Positions 1 to 8,125 of a stretch of 40,934 nt of DNA are shown piece by piece. The notes beneath the pieces were generated by a model that did not search any database, was not told the origin of the DNA, and saw only the letters and a program-made list of their open reading frames with translations. A program made the translations under genes and the position numbers. The number at the start of each line of letters is the position of its first letter. Position 1 is the first letter of the stretch. The stretch lies in contig DBTL01000046.1 in NCBI GenBank assembly GCA_002307035.1, positions 838 through 41,771 on the forward strand. The letters run 5' to 3'. The stretch is from Bacteroides sp. UBA1317. GTDB lineage: Bacteria; Bacteroidota; Bacteroidia; Bacteroidales; Bacteroidaceae.

Positions 1-389
1 CGCTTTATCCTTTTGGTTACGGACTGAGCTACACCACTTTTAAGTATAGCAATGTTTCACTAAGTTCGACAGCAATGAATAGTAATGGGGAGTTGACAGC
101 TACTGTAACTGTGACCAACACAGGCGGCAGAGAAGGAAGCGAAGTAGTGCAACTTTATCTACGCGACTTGGTAGGCAGCATCACCCGCCCGGTGAAAGAG
201 CTTAAAGGATTCAACAAAATAACCCTGAAAGCAGGAGAGTCAAAAGAGGTTTCCTTCAAAATTACACCCGAGCTACTTAAATTCTACAATGAAGACTTGC
301 AGTTTGTGTGCGAACCGGGAGATTTCGATGTGATGATTGGAGGCAATAGCCGTGATGTGCAAACAGCACATTTTACTCTTAACCCATAA
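1..389 (+). CDS. GH3 beta-glucosidase, C-terminal fragment (5' end outside window)
   Basis: The frame is open from base 3 and ends at TAA 387-389, so about 128 C-terminal residues are present. The fragment begins with YPFGYGLSYTTF, the conserved segment leading into the fibronectin-III-like C-terminal domain of bacterial glycoside hydrolase family 3 enzymes. It continues with the typical Fn3 strands (VTVTNTGGREGSEVVQLY, then KELKGF and GESKEV). Catalytic residues lie upstream and cannot be seen. The next gene starts 13 bp later on the same strand and is GH144-like. In Bacteroides thetaiotaomicron a GH3 enzyme next to a GH144 gene cleaves beta-1,2-gluco-oligosaccharides (sophoro-oligosaccharides), recalled as BT_3567. 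That substrate is an inference from context. The family assignment is secure. Confidence 0.9.
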   Translation, partial: LYPFGYGLSYTTFKYSNVSLSSTAMNSNGELTATVTVTNTGGREGSEVVQLYLRDLVGSITRPVKELKGFNKITLKAGESKEVSFKITPELLKFYNEDLQFVCEPGDFDVMIGGNSRDVQTAHFTLNP

Positions 390-402
390 ACAAGATAAAG
401 AG

Positions 403-1731
403 ATGAACCTATTCAAACAATTCATACTTCTGTTTATCGTATTTGCTGCAACAGGCTGCAAAGGAGGAAGTAAAGCCGACGACAACACCGAGGCCGAACT
501 ATCCGACGATGCACTGATGGACAGTGTGCAACGCAGTACATTCAACTATTTCTGGGATGGAGCCGAACCCACCAGTGGCATGGCTCGTGAACGCTATCAT
601 GTAGACGGAATCTATCCGGAAAATGATAAGAACATCGTAACGACAGGTGGAAGTGGTTTTGGTATCATGGCCATACTGGCAGGCATTGACCGTGGATATG
701 TAACTCGCCAAGAAGGATTGGAAAGAATGAATAAAATAGTCGGCTTCCTCGAAAAAGCCGACCGTTTTCATGGCGCTTTTCCGCATTGGTGGAATGGAGA
801 AACTGGAAAGGTGAAACCCTTCGGATTGAAAGACAATGGTGGTGACTTAGTAGAAACAGCTTTTTTGATACAAGGTTTATTGGCTGTACACCAATATTAT
901 CTCAATGGAAGCGAAGAGGAAAAAGCACTGGCGGCACGAATAGACAACATTTGGCAGGCAGTAGAATGGGATTGGTATCGTAACGAAAAGAATGTCCTCT
1001 ACTGGCACTGGAGTCCCGACTATGCGTGGGAGATGAATTTCCCCGTACGAGGATATAATGAGTGCCTTATCATGTACGTGCTAGCTGCATCATCGCCCAC
1101 ACACGGAATACCGGCCGAAGTCTATCACGAAGGTTGGGCCGAGAGCGGAGCCATTGTATCGCCACACGAAGTAGAAAGCATCCCACTCCAATTGCGCTAT
1201 CAAGGTACTGACGCAAGTCCATTGTTCTGGGCACATTACTCGTTCCTAGGACTAAACCCTACTAATCTGAAAGATAAATATGCGTCCTATTTTGATGAGA
1301 TGAAGAATCTTACACTTGTGAATCGGGCTTATTGCATCCGTAACCCTAAAAGTTACAAAGGATATGGTGATGATTGCTGGGGATTAACAGCAAGCTATTC
1401 GGTTGACGGATATGCTGCGCATGCGCCGAATGAAACGAGTGACCTGGGAGTGATCTCTCCCACTGCTGCACTTTCTTCCATCGTTTATACGCCAGAGTAT
1501 TCATTAAAGGTAATGCGTCATCTTTATGCTATGGGCGATAAGGTTTATGGAAAATATGGCTTTTATGATGCTTTCAGCGAAACAGCCAATTGGTATCCAA
1601 AACGTTATCTGGCCATAGATCAGGGACCGATAGCCGTAATGATCGAGAATCATCGCTCGGGTTTGCTGTGGAAGCTCTTTATGAGTCATCCGGACGTGCA
1701 GCAAGGACTTAAGAAGTTAGGCTTCAATTAG
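403..1731 (+). CDS. GH144-type (glycoamylase-like, PF10091) lipoprotein, probable endo-beta-1,2-glucanase
   Basis: This is a 442-residue protein when started at ATG 403. The frame is open further upstream (ATG 337), but that would overlap the GH3 gene, and only the start at 403 gives a clean lipoprotein signal (hydrophobic FILLFIVFAATGC, lipobox Cys near residue 17). The mature part matches the alpha/alpha-barrel glycoamylase-like domain: FNYFWDGAEP near the N terminus, then TTGGSGFGIMA, DLVETAFLIQGLL, PVRGYNECLIMYVLAASSP, LFWAHYSFLG and YSVDGYAAHAPNE. Characterised members of this family (GH144) are endo-beta-1,2-glucanases, so the likely role is cutting beta-1,2-glucan before the adjacent GH3 trims the oligosaccharides. 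The residues just after the lipobox Cys are not acidic, so surface export is not evident. The gene is probably the last of the operon. Confidence 0.82.
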   Translation: MNLFKQFILLFIVFAATGCKGGSKADDNTEAELSDDALMDSVQRSTFNYFWDGAEPTSGMARERYHVDGIYPENDKNIVTTGGSGFGIMAILAGIDRGYVTRQEGLERMNKIVGFLEKADRFHGAFPHWWNGETGKVKPFGLKDNGGDLVETAFLIQGLLAVHQYYLNGSEEEKALAARIDNIWQAVEWDWYRNEKNVLYWHWSPDYAWEMNFPVRGYNECLIMYVLAASSPTHGIPAEVYHEGWAESGAIVSPHEVESIPLQLRYQGTDASPLFWAHYSFLGLNPTNLKDKYASYFDEMKNLTLVNRAYCIRNPKSYKGYGDDCWGLTASYSVDGYAAHAPNETSDLGVISPTAALSSIVYTPEYSLKVMRHLYAMGDKVYGKYGFYDAFSETANWYPKRYLAIDQGPIAVMIENHRSGLLWKLFMSHPDVQQGLKKLGFN

Positions 1732-1929
1732 CCACGAACAAAGCATCATGAACGAAAGATAATTCGGAACAAACAATCTTTCTGAACTCATTCTTGTCAA
1801 GAGCAAGTTTACAAATTATTAACGGTAGAAGGTATAGTTGAGAAGGGAAAAGAAGTTTTCAGGATAACATTAAGAAAAAACGTCTTTTCATAAGGAGGTA
1901 TTCCGATGACATATAGGCATTTTAGTCAA
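1732..1929. other. Intergenic stretch with no recognised gene
   Basis: AT-rich sequence between the GH144 gene and the 22-bp repeat array. I see no credible reading frame, RNA gene or strong hairpin here. The nearest clear terminator for the upstream operon lies beyond the repeats at 2033-2070. Confidence 0.5.
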
Positions 1930-2019
1930 GTGCAACCGTCTTTCGGGCAAAGTGCAACCGTCTTTTGAGTAAAGTGAACGGTGCAGTTGGGGCAAAAATG
2001 ACGTGCAGTTGACCAAAAG
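1930..2019. repeat. Degenerate tandem repeat, four units at 22-bp period
   Basis: GTGCAACCGTCTTT occurs at 1930-1943 and 1952-1965, exactly 22 bp apart. It is followed by GTGCAGTTG at 1981-1989 and 2003-2011, also 22 bp apart. The units end in A-rich runs (GGCAAA, GAGTAAA, GGCAAAA, CCAAAAG). The array is therefore two A-type and two B-type units. It lies between a plus-strand operon end and the shared terminator and encodes nothing recognisable. Function unknown. Confidence 0.7.
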
Positions 2020-2032
2020 AGCCCGGTGTATA

Positions 2033-2070
2033 CACAAAAAGAGGGAAGCAATAACTTCCCTCTTTTTGTG
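2033..2070. terminator. Bidirectional rho-independent terminator
   Basis: A perfect 16-bp inverted repeat (left arm 2033-2048, right arm 2055-2070) encloses a 6-nt loop CAATAA. Each arm carries a run of five A or T, so the hairpin ends in a U-tract in both directions. It separates the plus-strand GH144 operon from the convergent minus-strand outer-membrane gene that ends at 2169. Confidence 0.88.
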
Positions 2071-2168
2071 CACTATAAATTGAATATACTTTATGATTAC
2101 ACTTACAAAAATACTACTTTCAACAACGAAAGTCAAGCTTTCAGGTAAAAAAGAAAAGACCCTTTAAC

Positions 2169-4640
2169 TTATTTTGAACCGCCTCCATCTCCGCCGCCTT
2201 CTCCACCTTTCACATCATCATTATTAATACTTCGAGCCGCCTTCTTCACGCTTGCCGTCAATTCACCGATTCGATAGCTCACGCTGATTCCAAGACGCTG
2301 CCGCGAATATCGGTATTCACTTCTTTGCAGAAAAGTTTCACTCTCTATACGAGAAGTGCTAGAGAGGTATTTCTTTAAGAAATTATTAGCAAAAGCACTT
2401 ACGGTAAGCCGTTTATCGAGAAAAGACTTATTTACACTCAGTCCATAATCATAAAAACCGCTACCGCTCCCTTGCAACGTCGTATAAGGAGTTGCACCCA
2501 TCAAATTGAGACTGATACGTATATCTAGAGGAAAGGTTTGCTGAACACCACCATAAGCATAACCGTCCCAACCGTAATTCTTTAATCCCTGAGCCGGACT
2601 GCGGTAGTCACTATATCCTCCGCTGGCGTTCATATAAATCCGGGTCATAGAAGAGGCATTCCAGTTAACGTATAAGCTCATTCCGGTATTCTTGCTCTTT
2701 CCAATGTTCTTATACGTAGTATTCAAGATACCATTCTCCAGAAAGCTATAACTTTCAATACTATTATTAGTAAAGGAGTGCCTCAGCGTCACATTCAAAT
2801 TAAATTTGGCAGTAAAGCTACTATAACTCAGATTGAGCGCATGGCTCTTCTCGCTCTCCAGTTCCGAGTTACCATAACTAATATTTGTAGGATCACTTTT
2901 ATCTACATAAGGGTTCAGGTAATAGATACTGGGCCTCCATATACGCATATTATATCCGGCACGAATATTCTGCGTCTGGCCGATCTTCAACCCTACACTA
3001 GTCGACGGTACTACATCATCAAAATTCACCTTAAAGTCTTCTCCTGTACCCACCAAATAATTCACATCTTGTAGCGTGTGTTCATATCTCACTCCCGCTT
3101 TTGCCGAAAAGTTCTTATATTTGAGGGCATATCCTGCATAAGCTGCAAGAATATTATTTAGATGTTCATAGTTACTACTTCTGCTTTCGTTATAAGAATA
3201 TTCATCACTACCGCTATCGGCCAAATAGAACTTATTGTCACTCGTGTTATTACGAATAATGTATTTCGCTCCGGATTCAATGGTATGTAACTTGCCTACA
3301 GGTGTGGTATAATCTATTTGAAAAGTATGTTCCGTAGTATTCGTCTTACCATCCATACGCTGGTCGTTCAGGCTTAGCAATTGCAAATATTCATCAGGAA
3401 TATTATTTATGGTATAGCGAGAGCGGGAATCAGACGTTTCGGGTTGCGTGTTGATTTTATAAGAGAACGTAAGCATGCGATCTTTTACCTTAAACAGACG
3501 CTGATAATCGATATTGCCACGAATAGAATACCACGAATTATCAGACTTACTATTCATGCTATAATTATAGATTGAACTGTTAGAAGCATCCGTTAATTCA
3601 GTCTGCCCAACACTTGTTCCGTCATTGCCACCCCCATACATTCCAAATGAAAGAGTAATCAATCGGAGCGTATCTATTTCATAACTGGCTTCAAGACTCC
3701 CATTTTGGAAAGAGCCGTCATTTGCATTCTTACTAGTTGAGTTTAGCTTAGTTTCTGCTGAATAGTCATCACGCTGCGTATTCGAATAGCTTGCGGGATA
3801 ATCATTCAGACTATAGCTATAATTGCCTGTCACAGTGAGTTTATTCTTCTTCACTGTACCATAAACGCTTCCACCCGCACCTGTATTAGACACATCCCCG
3901 CTTATTGTTACCGTATAACCTTCAAAGCCGGTACCTACGGTAACAATATTCAAAATTCCACCGACTCCTTCGGCATCATACTTTGCTCCGGGATTGGTTA
4001 TTACTTCAATATATTTAATTGAATTTGCCGGCATACTCTTCAGCACCTCTTTGGGGTTGTTACTCATCATATTGTTAGGCTTCCCGTTCACATGCACTTT
4101 AAAACTGCTACTCCCGTTTACCTTTATATTATCCTCGCCATCCACTGTCACCAGAGGTACTTTCCGCAGCATTTCTAACACCGAGTTGGTCTTCGAATCG
4201 GGATCATCCTGAATATTATATTCTATCTTATCAATGTCAACTTTCACAAGTGGTTTTTGCGCAATCACTTCTATGCCCTTCAGCTCATTCGTCGCTTCAG
4301 AAGTATATAGTGTTCCAAAATCAAGATTATTTTCACCGGTTTTTAGAGTGAATTCTTTAATAATAGGTTTCTTGCCTGTAGATGTAATTGTAATCTGGTA
4401 AATACCAACATCTGCTAGTTTCTCTTTAAATTTTCCGTTTATATCTGTTATCGCCATCCTTACAGCTTTGTCTGGCGCCTCTTTCTTCACTATCTTGATA
4501 GTAGCATAAGGTTCCGCTTCTTGAGTAAGCGAATCAATGAGCACTCCTTTTATCGTATAAGATAATGGAGCAGGTGTTTGCGAATAAGCAACAGAGGATA
4601 CAATAAGCATCAACAGTAATAGTAGTTTTTTGTTTTTCAT
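2169..4640 (-). CDS. TonB-dependent-receptor-like outer membrane beta-barrel protein (PF14905 type)
   Basis: 823 residues. The N terminus is a classical signal peptide (LLLLLMLIVSSVAYSQ). Residues about 27-115 look like a carboxypeptidase-regulatory-like beta-sandwich (YTIKGVLIDSLTQEAEPYATI). Residues about 125-235 look like a TonB plug domain (VLEMLRKVPLVTVDG, then IKYIEVITNPGAKYDAEGVGGILNI across two strands). The rest is a long beta-barrel rich in aromatic and Ser/Asn strands. The protein ends in a glycine/acid tail (GGEGGGDGGGSK), which I recall from other members of this Bacteroidetes family. There is no adjacent SusD gene, so it is not a classical SusC/D nutrient pair and the substrate cannot be told. 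It appears to have its own promoter upstream, with a dyad (4706-4742). The start at 4640 is set by the signal peptide. Confidence 0.85.
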   Translation of the reverse strand: MKNKKLLLLLMLIVSSVAYSQTPAPLSYTIKGVLIDSLTQEAEPYATIKIVKKEAPDKAVRMAITDINGKFKEKLADVGIYQITITSTGKKPIIKEFTLKTGENNLDFGTLYTSEATNELKGIEVIAQKPLVKVDIDKIEYNIQDDPDSKTNSVLEMLRKVPLVTVDGEDNIKVNGSSSFKVHVNGKPNNMMSNNPKEVLKSMPANSIKYIEVITNPGAKYDAEGVGGILNIVTVGTGFEGYTVTISGDVSNTGAGGSVYGTVKKNKLTVTGNYSYSLNDYPASYSNTQRDDYSAETKLNSTSKNANDGSFQNGSLEASYEIDTLRLITLSFGMYGGGNDGTSVGQTELTDASNSSIYNYSMNSKSDNSWYSIRGNIDYQRLFKVKDRMLTFSYKINTQPETSDSRSRYTINNIPDEYLQLLSLNDQRMDGKTNTTEHTFQIDYTTPVGKLHTIESGAKYIIRNNTSDNKFYLADSGSDEYSYNESRSSNYEHLNNILAAYAGYALKYKNFSAKAGVRYEHTLQDVNYLVGTGEDFKVNFDDVVPSTSVGLKIGQTQNIRAGYNMRIWRPSIYYLNPYVDKSDPTNISYGNSELESEKSHALNLSYSSFTAKFNLNVTLRHSFTNNSIESYSFLENGILNTTYKNIGKSKNTGMSLYVNWNASSMTRIYMNASGGYSDYRSPAQGLKNYGWDGYAYGGVQQTFPLDIRISLNLMGATPYTTLQGSGSGFYDYGLSVNKSFLDKRLTVSAFANNFLKKYLSSTSRIESETFLQRSEYRYSRQRLGISVSYRIGELTASVKKAARSINNDDVKGGEGGGDGGGSK

Positions 4641-4705
4641 TTTATCTCAGTATTAGTTCATCTATTCTCAAGCAACAGAAAGGCTTATCCATTGCAATAC
4701 AGCAA

Positions 4706-4742
4706 CAAAAGTAAGATGATTATCTGTACCTACGAGATAATC
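4706..4742 (-). promoter_or_regulatory. Candidate promoter with overlapping dyad, upstream of the outer-membrane barrel gene
   Basis: On the minus strand, TACTTTTG (plus coordinates 4706-4713) matches the Bacteroides -7 element TAnnTTTG. A perfect 8-bp inverted repeat, GATTATCT at 4718-4725 and AGATAATC at 4735-4742 with a 9-nt spacer, sits where the -33 region would fall. No good TTTG is present at -33. The arrangement fits an operator or activator site. The AT-rich stem lacks a clear U-tract, so a terminator is less likely. Confidence 0.45.
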
Positions 4743-4823
4743 GGAGTTAAGAAAGATGAAATATATGCTAATTAATATTATTTACCAACTAGAATACATC
4801 GAATAAAAGAATAGAATACTGAA

Positions 4824-6119
4824 TTAAATAAAATAGAAGAACAGCAATAGAATAACATTCACTGCAATCACAGCACTAAATCCGCTAAGAATAAACGAGA
4901 GTAATTCTTTTCTTCTACCGGAAAAGAAAATGGCATAGCACATATTCACTACAATATTACTAATAATAGCTTGCATGCTACAGGCAGCTATCACCAACAC
5001 AGCTACCCCACCAGTACCCTGAAGCAGATTTAAGATAAAGGGAGTGATATCACTCAGACCTGAAATAAAAGATAACAGATTCAGCCCTTTCGTTCCGGCA
5101 TAGATTAACGTATAATGAGTTAAGAGTGTGAAGACAACAAATAATATAGCAAAGATCAGAGCCACCTTAAACTCCAATGGGTTGCTACTTTCTTCTTCCT
5201 CTTCTATCGCGCCCGCTTTCTCTGAACGTTTTTGCCTTGAGTACATAAACCAAGCTACGAGTGCGGCGGTAAATGACATCACAAGCAAGTAAGAATAAAC
5301 GAGCGAGAAAATATCCCGGCTAAAGATAAGAATCAAGATCAGGAAACGCAGGAACATCATACTCACGGCAAGAAGCATGGCAGAGGCATATTCAGCCATT
5401 TCATGAACGGGAGCATGCTTACTTTTACGAGCCAATACAGAGATGGTAGCAGTGCTACTATAAAGTCCCCCGATAATGCCCGATACCAAAACGCCTGATT
5501 CACGAAACACATATCGTTTCAGCAGATAAGACAAATAAGAAATGCCCGACACCACAACCGTTGCCAACCAGATAGAAGAAGGAGTGAGATTTACTCCGGG
5601 AATAATATTTTCATTGGGGAGCATGGGAAGAATAATGCCACTGATGGCAAGGAACTTAGCCAAAGTGATCATTTCATCACTTTGCATGCGTTGAGCTATC
5701 TCGGTAAAGGTATGTTTCAATTCGGTAAGGAGTAGCACGGTTACCACTACCATAACATAAAACCAGGAGGGTTGAGTAGCCACAATCGGTGCAATGCAAT
5801 AGGTAATGAGTGCAATAATGATAGTGGTGACTCCAAAAACATGATACTGTGATTGCTTCACATAATAGTTGAGTCCCAATAGTCCTCCCAGTACCAAGCC
5901 ACCTCCCATAAAGAGACGCATCTCCAAAGGATCGAGAATATATAACAGGTAGCCCAATATACCGATGAAAGTAAATGTTCGATCAGTCCCAAACAAGGTC
6001 GTCTCCCCTTCCCTCTTCAGACTAATCTTCCGTTGCGAAAGTCCGATAAGCAACGAAAACAGAGTAACCAATATGAAGGTGACCAATTCTTTTGGCAGGA
6101 AATTATAGATATTCTCCAT
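4824..6119 (-). CDS. MgtC/SapB-like membrane protein with C-terminal DUF4010
   Basis: 431 residues, almost entirely hydrophobic segments (roughly a dozen). The first ~140 residues resemble the MgtC/SapB domain: TLFSLLIGLSQRK, then GTDRTFTFIGILGYLLYIL, and a run of short helices with a GGGLVLGGLLGLNYY segment. The C-terminal two thirds match DUF4010, including the conserved GIIGGLYSSTATISVLARKSK region (residues near 215-235). An acidic cytosolic loop (EEEEESS) separates the last helices. MgtC proteins are linked to magnesium limitation and to inhibition of F-ATPase in pathogens. The role of the DUF4010 fusion is unknown, and I make no transport claim. It is the third gene of a probable porin-CYTH-MgtC unit, 80 bp downstream of the CYTH gene. 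Confidence is high for family, low for function. Confidence 0.8.
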   Translation of the reverse strand: MENIYNFLPKELVTFILVTLFSLLIGLSQRKISLKREGETTLFGTDRTFTFIGILGYLLYILDPLEMRLFMGGGLVLGGLLGLNYYVKQSQYHVFGVTTIIIALITYCIAPIVATQPSWFYVMVVVTVLLLTELKHTFTEIAQRMQSDEMITLAKFLAISGIILPMLPNENIIPGVNLTPSSIWLATVVVSGISYLSYLLKRYVFRESGVLVSGIIGGLYSSTATISVLARKSKHAPVHEMAEYASAMLLAVSMMFLRFLILILIFSRDIFSLVYSYLLVMSFTAALVAWFMYSRQKRSEKAGAIEEEEESSNPLEFKVALIFAILFVVFTLLTHYTLIYAGTKGLNLLSFISGLSDITPFILNLLQGTGGVAVLVIAACSMQAIISNIVVNMCYAIFFSGRRKELLSFILSGFSAVIAVNVILLLFFYFI

Positions 6120-6199
6120 ACTGAACTATCGCATTTATTTTAGGTGATAACAGTTATTCGTTGTATAATGTTCGGCTAAGTCGATTCCAGTGTTAAGTA

Positions 6200-6667
6200 T
6201 TACCAAGTAGTATAAGGTCGCTTCATCAGTTGAGAATTATAGTAGCGAACATCGCCTGTAACCTCTTGGCCAATAAAAGCAGGTTTCTCAAATGCTTCAT
6301 CCTCTGCAGCAAGCTCAATCTCTGCTACGATAAGTCCTTCATTCTCTCCGCAGAACTCGTCTACCTCAAACGTATGTCCCGCATATTTAATCAGATACCT
6401 TGTCTTGTCAATGGCACCAGGTTCACAAAGCTTCATCAGTTCTTTGGCTTCGGCAATCGGAATTTCTTTCTCCCATTCATACCGGCTGGTACCAGAAGCA
6501 TTGGAGGCTCCTTTAATAGTAAGGTATCCTTTATCGTCACGAATACGCACCCGCACAGTACGTCCACGGGCACTACTTATGTACCCCTGAACAATGTGGC
6601 TTTGTTCAAATGCCAAAGACTTAAATTCACCAATAACGAGAAATTTACGTTCTATTTCTTGTGCCAT
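6200..6667 (-). CDS. CYTH-domain protein (triphosphate tunnel metalloenzyme)
   Basis: 155 residues when started at ATG 6667. The frame allows an ATG at 6700, but the family begins with the signature EIERKFLV within a few residues of the start, and 6667 gives MAQEIERKF. The ExExK-type metal and phosphate binding motif is therefore intact. Further charged strands of the tunnel follow: VRVRIRDDKGYLTIKG, RYEWEKEIP, KTRYLIKY, FEVDEF and LIVAEIEL. CYTH proteins hydrolyse triphosphate or long-chain phosphate substrates, or less often make cAMP; tripolyphosphatase is a reasonable guess for short stand-alone proteins. It lies 45 bp after the Porin_O_P gene and 80 bp before the MgtC-like gene on the same strand, suggesting one transcript and a link to phosphate or cation homeostasis. 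Confidence 0.82.
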   Translation of the reverse strand: MAQEIERKFLVIGEFKSLAFEQSHIVQGYISSARGRTVRVRIRDDKGYLTIKGASNASGTSRYEWEKEIPIAEAKELMKLCEPGAIDKTRYLIKYAGHTFEVDEFCGENEGLIVAEIELAAEDEAFEKPAFIGQEVTGDVRYYNSQLMKRPYTTW

Positions 6668-6712
6668 ATTCTTCAAAGAAAAGAGCTTGTCGCCCTCCAT
6701 CCTATCTCTAAT

Positions 6713-8032
6713 TCAAAAACTTAACTGCAACCTAACACCAAGAATGCCATACGCATTCCCACTTTTACCCTGACTCTCATCCACTTCACTAGCAGTATAC
6801 GCAATCTCGCCATTTTCTTTATATCCCACAGCGGCAGACCCGAAGGCATTAGCATACTTATCGTGGTCTATATAAGAATAGTTTAATTGAACCTTGAAGT
6901 GATGCGTCGCATAATAATTCACTCCAAATGTCCAGCCATTTGCAGATCCTCCCATCACATTGGTACCATTCAAGTCAATACGATCAAAACGAGCAGCTAG
7001 TTCAATATCCCCCCAGTTCTTTCCTGCATAAGGTTGAACGAAGGTGCCACGCGATGCATTATACTTCTGATGCCCACCAAACAAAAGGTATGCAGCCTGA
7101 ATATAGAAGCCATTAAAATTCTCTATGCCCAACCCTTCATTGCGATAGGTTTTGTTTAATATATATTCTCCTTGCATACGGAAAGCCTTATAGAACCCCG
7201 CAAGCTCCGTTCCAAGTAATAAATCGTGGTCAACCTTTGTGATTGGGGCTGTATCCAGAAACTTAATCTTATTAATATATGATAAAGAAGTAGTAGAATA
7301 CCTCACTGTATTAGGCATCAAAGATCCAACTGTCGTTTTGGGTGTACGATAAGAAGCTGCTGCTCCTAAATGAAATCCTCCATCCTTGGATTCCGCTAAA
7401 GGCATCCACACAGCGCGCCCTGTATAAGAAATTCCCTCATCTTGTCCGGCTTTATTATTAGTATCCGAGTAATCCTTTTCTTTTGTGCCATTAATCTTCT
7501 TAAAATACACACCAGCACTTCCTGAAAAATGGTTTTTCTGCCAATTTGCCTGTAACCCTATGTGGTATTCGGGTGCAAAGGTTGAAGTGACATTTGCTTC
7601 TTCCATAAATAAGAAATCTCCGGAAGAGGTCATCGCATCCATTGAAAATGCCTCCTTTACATTTCCTCCTTTAAAACTTAATTCTTTAGTCAAATCATAC
7701 TTAATAAAACAATCTTTTAGCGAAAACCCTCCGTCTGTAAAGTCCACTTCCATCATTCCCGAGAGATTGTCACCAAAAACCGCTGTAGCTCCAAGGCGAA
7801 CTCGGCGAAAACCCACTCCATTGCCCAATGGCTGATAATCTTCACCGAAGAACATCGCCCCATCGGTTTGAATCCGTCCATTAAAAGAAAGTTTAAATTT
7901 ATCATCCACAGAGCTAATAATAAGTTTTTTGGTATTAGAACCGGAAACAGGAGATTGCGGGTCACTAGCATGCATAGCAGAATGCGAGGCTAAAAAGCAA
8001 AGTGCAGAAAAAGCGAATAATTGTTTCTTCAT
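6713..8032 (-). CDS. Porin_O_P family (phosphate-selective porin-like) outer membrane protein
   Basis: 439 residues with a signal peptide (LFAFSALCFLASHSAMHA). The mature part resembles Pseudomonas OprO/OprP (PF07396): a short linker, then KLSFNGRIQTDGAMFFG near residue 50, GVGFRRVRLGATAVFGDNL, MMEVDFTDGGFSLKD, and a series of amphipathic strands ending in GILGVRLQLSF, a good C-terminal beta-signal with terminal Phe. Family members form trimeric 16-stranded anion channels. Selectivity for phosphate or polyphosphate is known only for the Pseudomonas proteins and cannot be assumed here. It heads a probable operon with a CYTH enzyme and an MgtC-like protein. The start at 8032 is fixed by the signal peptide. 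No clear TAnnTTTG was found immediately upstream; a dyad lies at 8057-8106. Confidence 0.85.
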   Translation of the reverse strand: MKKQLFAFSALCFLASHSAMHASDPQSPVSGSNTKKLIISSVDDKFKLSFNGRIQTDGAMFFGEDYQPLGNGVGFRRVRLGATAVFGDNLSGMMEVDFTDGGFSLKDCFIKYDLTKELSFKGGNVKEAFSMDAMTSSGDFLFMEEANVTSTFAPEYHIGLQANWQKNHFSGSAGVYFKKINGTKEKDYSDTNNKAGQDEGISYTGRAVWMPLAESKDGGFHLGAAASYRTPKTTVGSLMPNTVRYSTTSLSYINKIKFLDTAPITKVDHDLLLGTELAGFYKAFRMQGEYILNKTYRNEGLGIENFNGFYIQAAYLLFGGHQKYNASRGTFVQPYAGKNWGDIELAARFDRIDLNGTNVMGGSANGWTFGVNYYATHHFKVQLNYSYIDHDKYANAFGSAAVGYKENGEIAYTASEVDESQGKSGNAYGILGVRLQLSF

Positions 8033-8056
8033 TTATTATTAATACAAAAGATTTAT

Positions 8057-8106
8057 ATGTTGATAAGGTCTATAAGATTATTCTACAAGATAAACCCTAT
8101 CAACAT
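8057..8106. repeat. Inverted repeat in the porin leader region
   Basis: ATGTTGATA at 8057-8065 and its complement TATCAACAT at 8098-8106 are 32 bp apart, and two further GG/CC pairs are possible after a mismatch. It lies 25-75 bp upstream of the porin start on the minus strand and just downstream of the 43-residue gene. It may be a leader stem or a weak terminator; there is no U-tract. Confidence 0.35.
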
Positions 8107-8125
8107 TAAAACCCATCAACAAAAA

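Noticed and set aside
337..402. Upstream start of the GH144 lipoprotein at 337
   Set aside because: It overlaps the end of the GH3 gene and lies before the signal peptide.
1888..2136. 82-residue minus-strand open frame
   Set aside because: It crosses the 22-bp repeats and the 16-bp terminator hairpin and has no recognisable domain.
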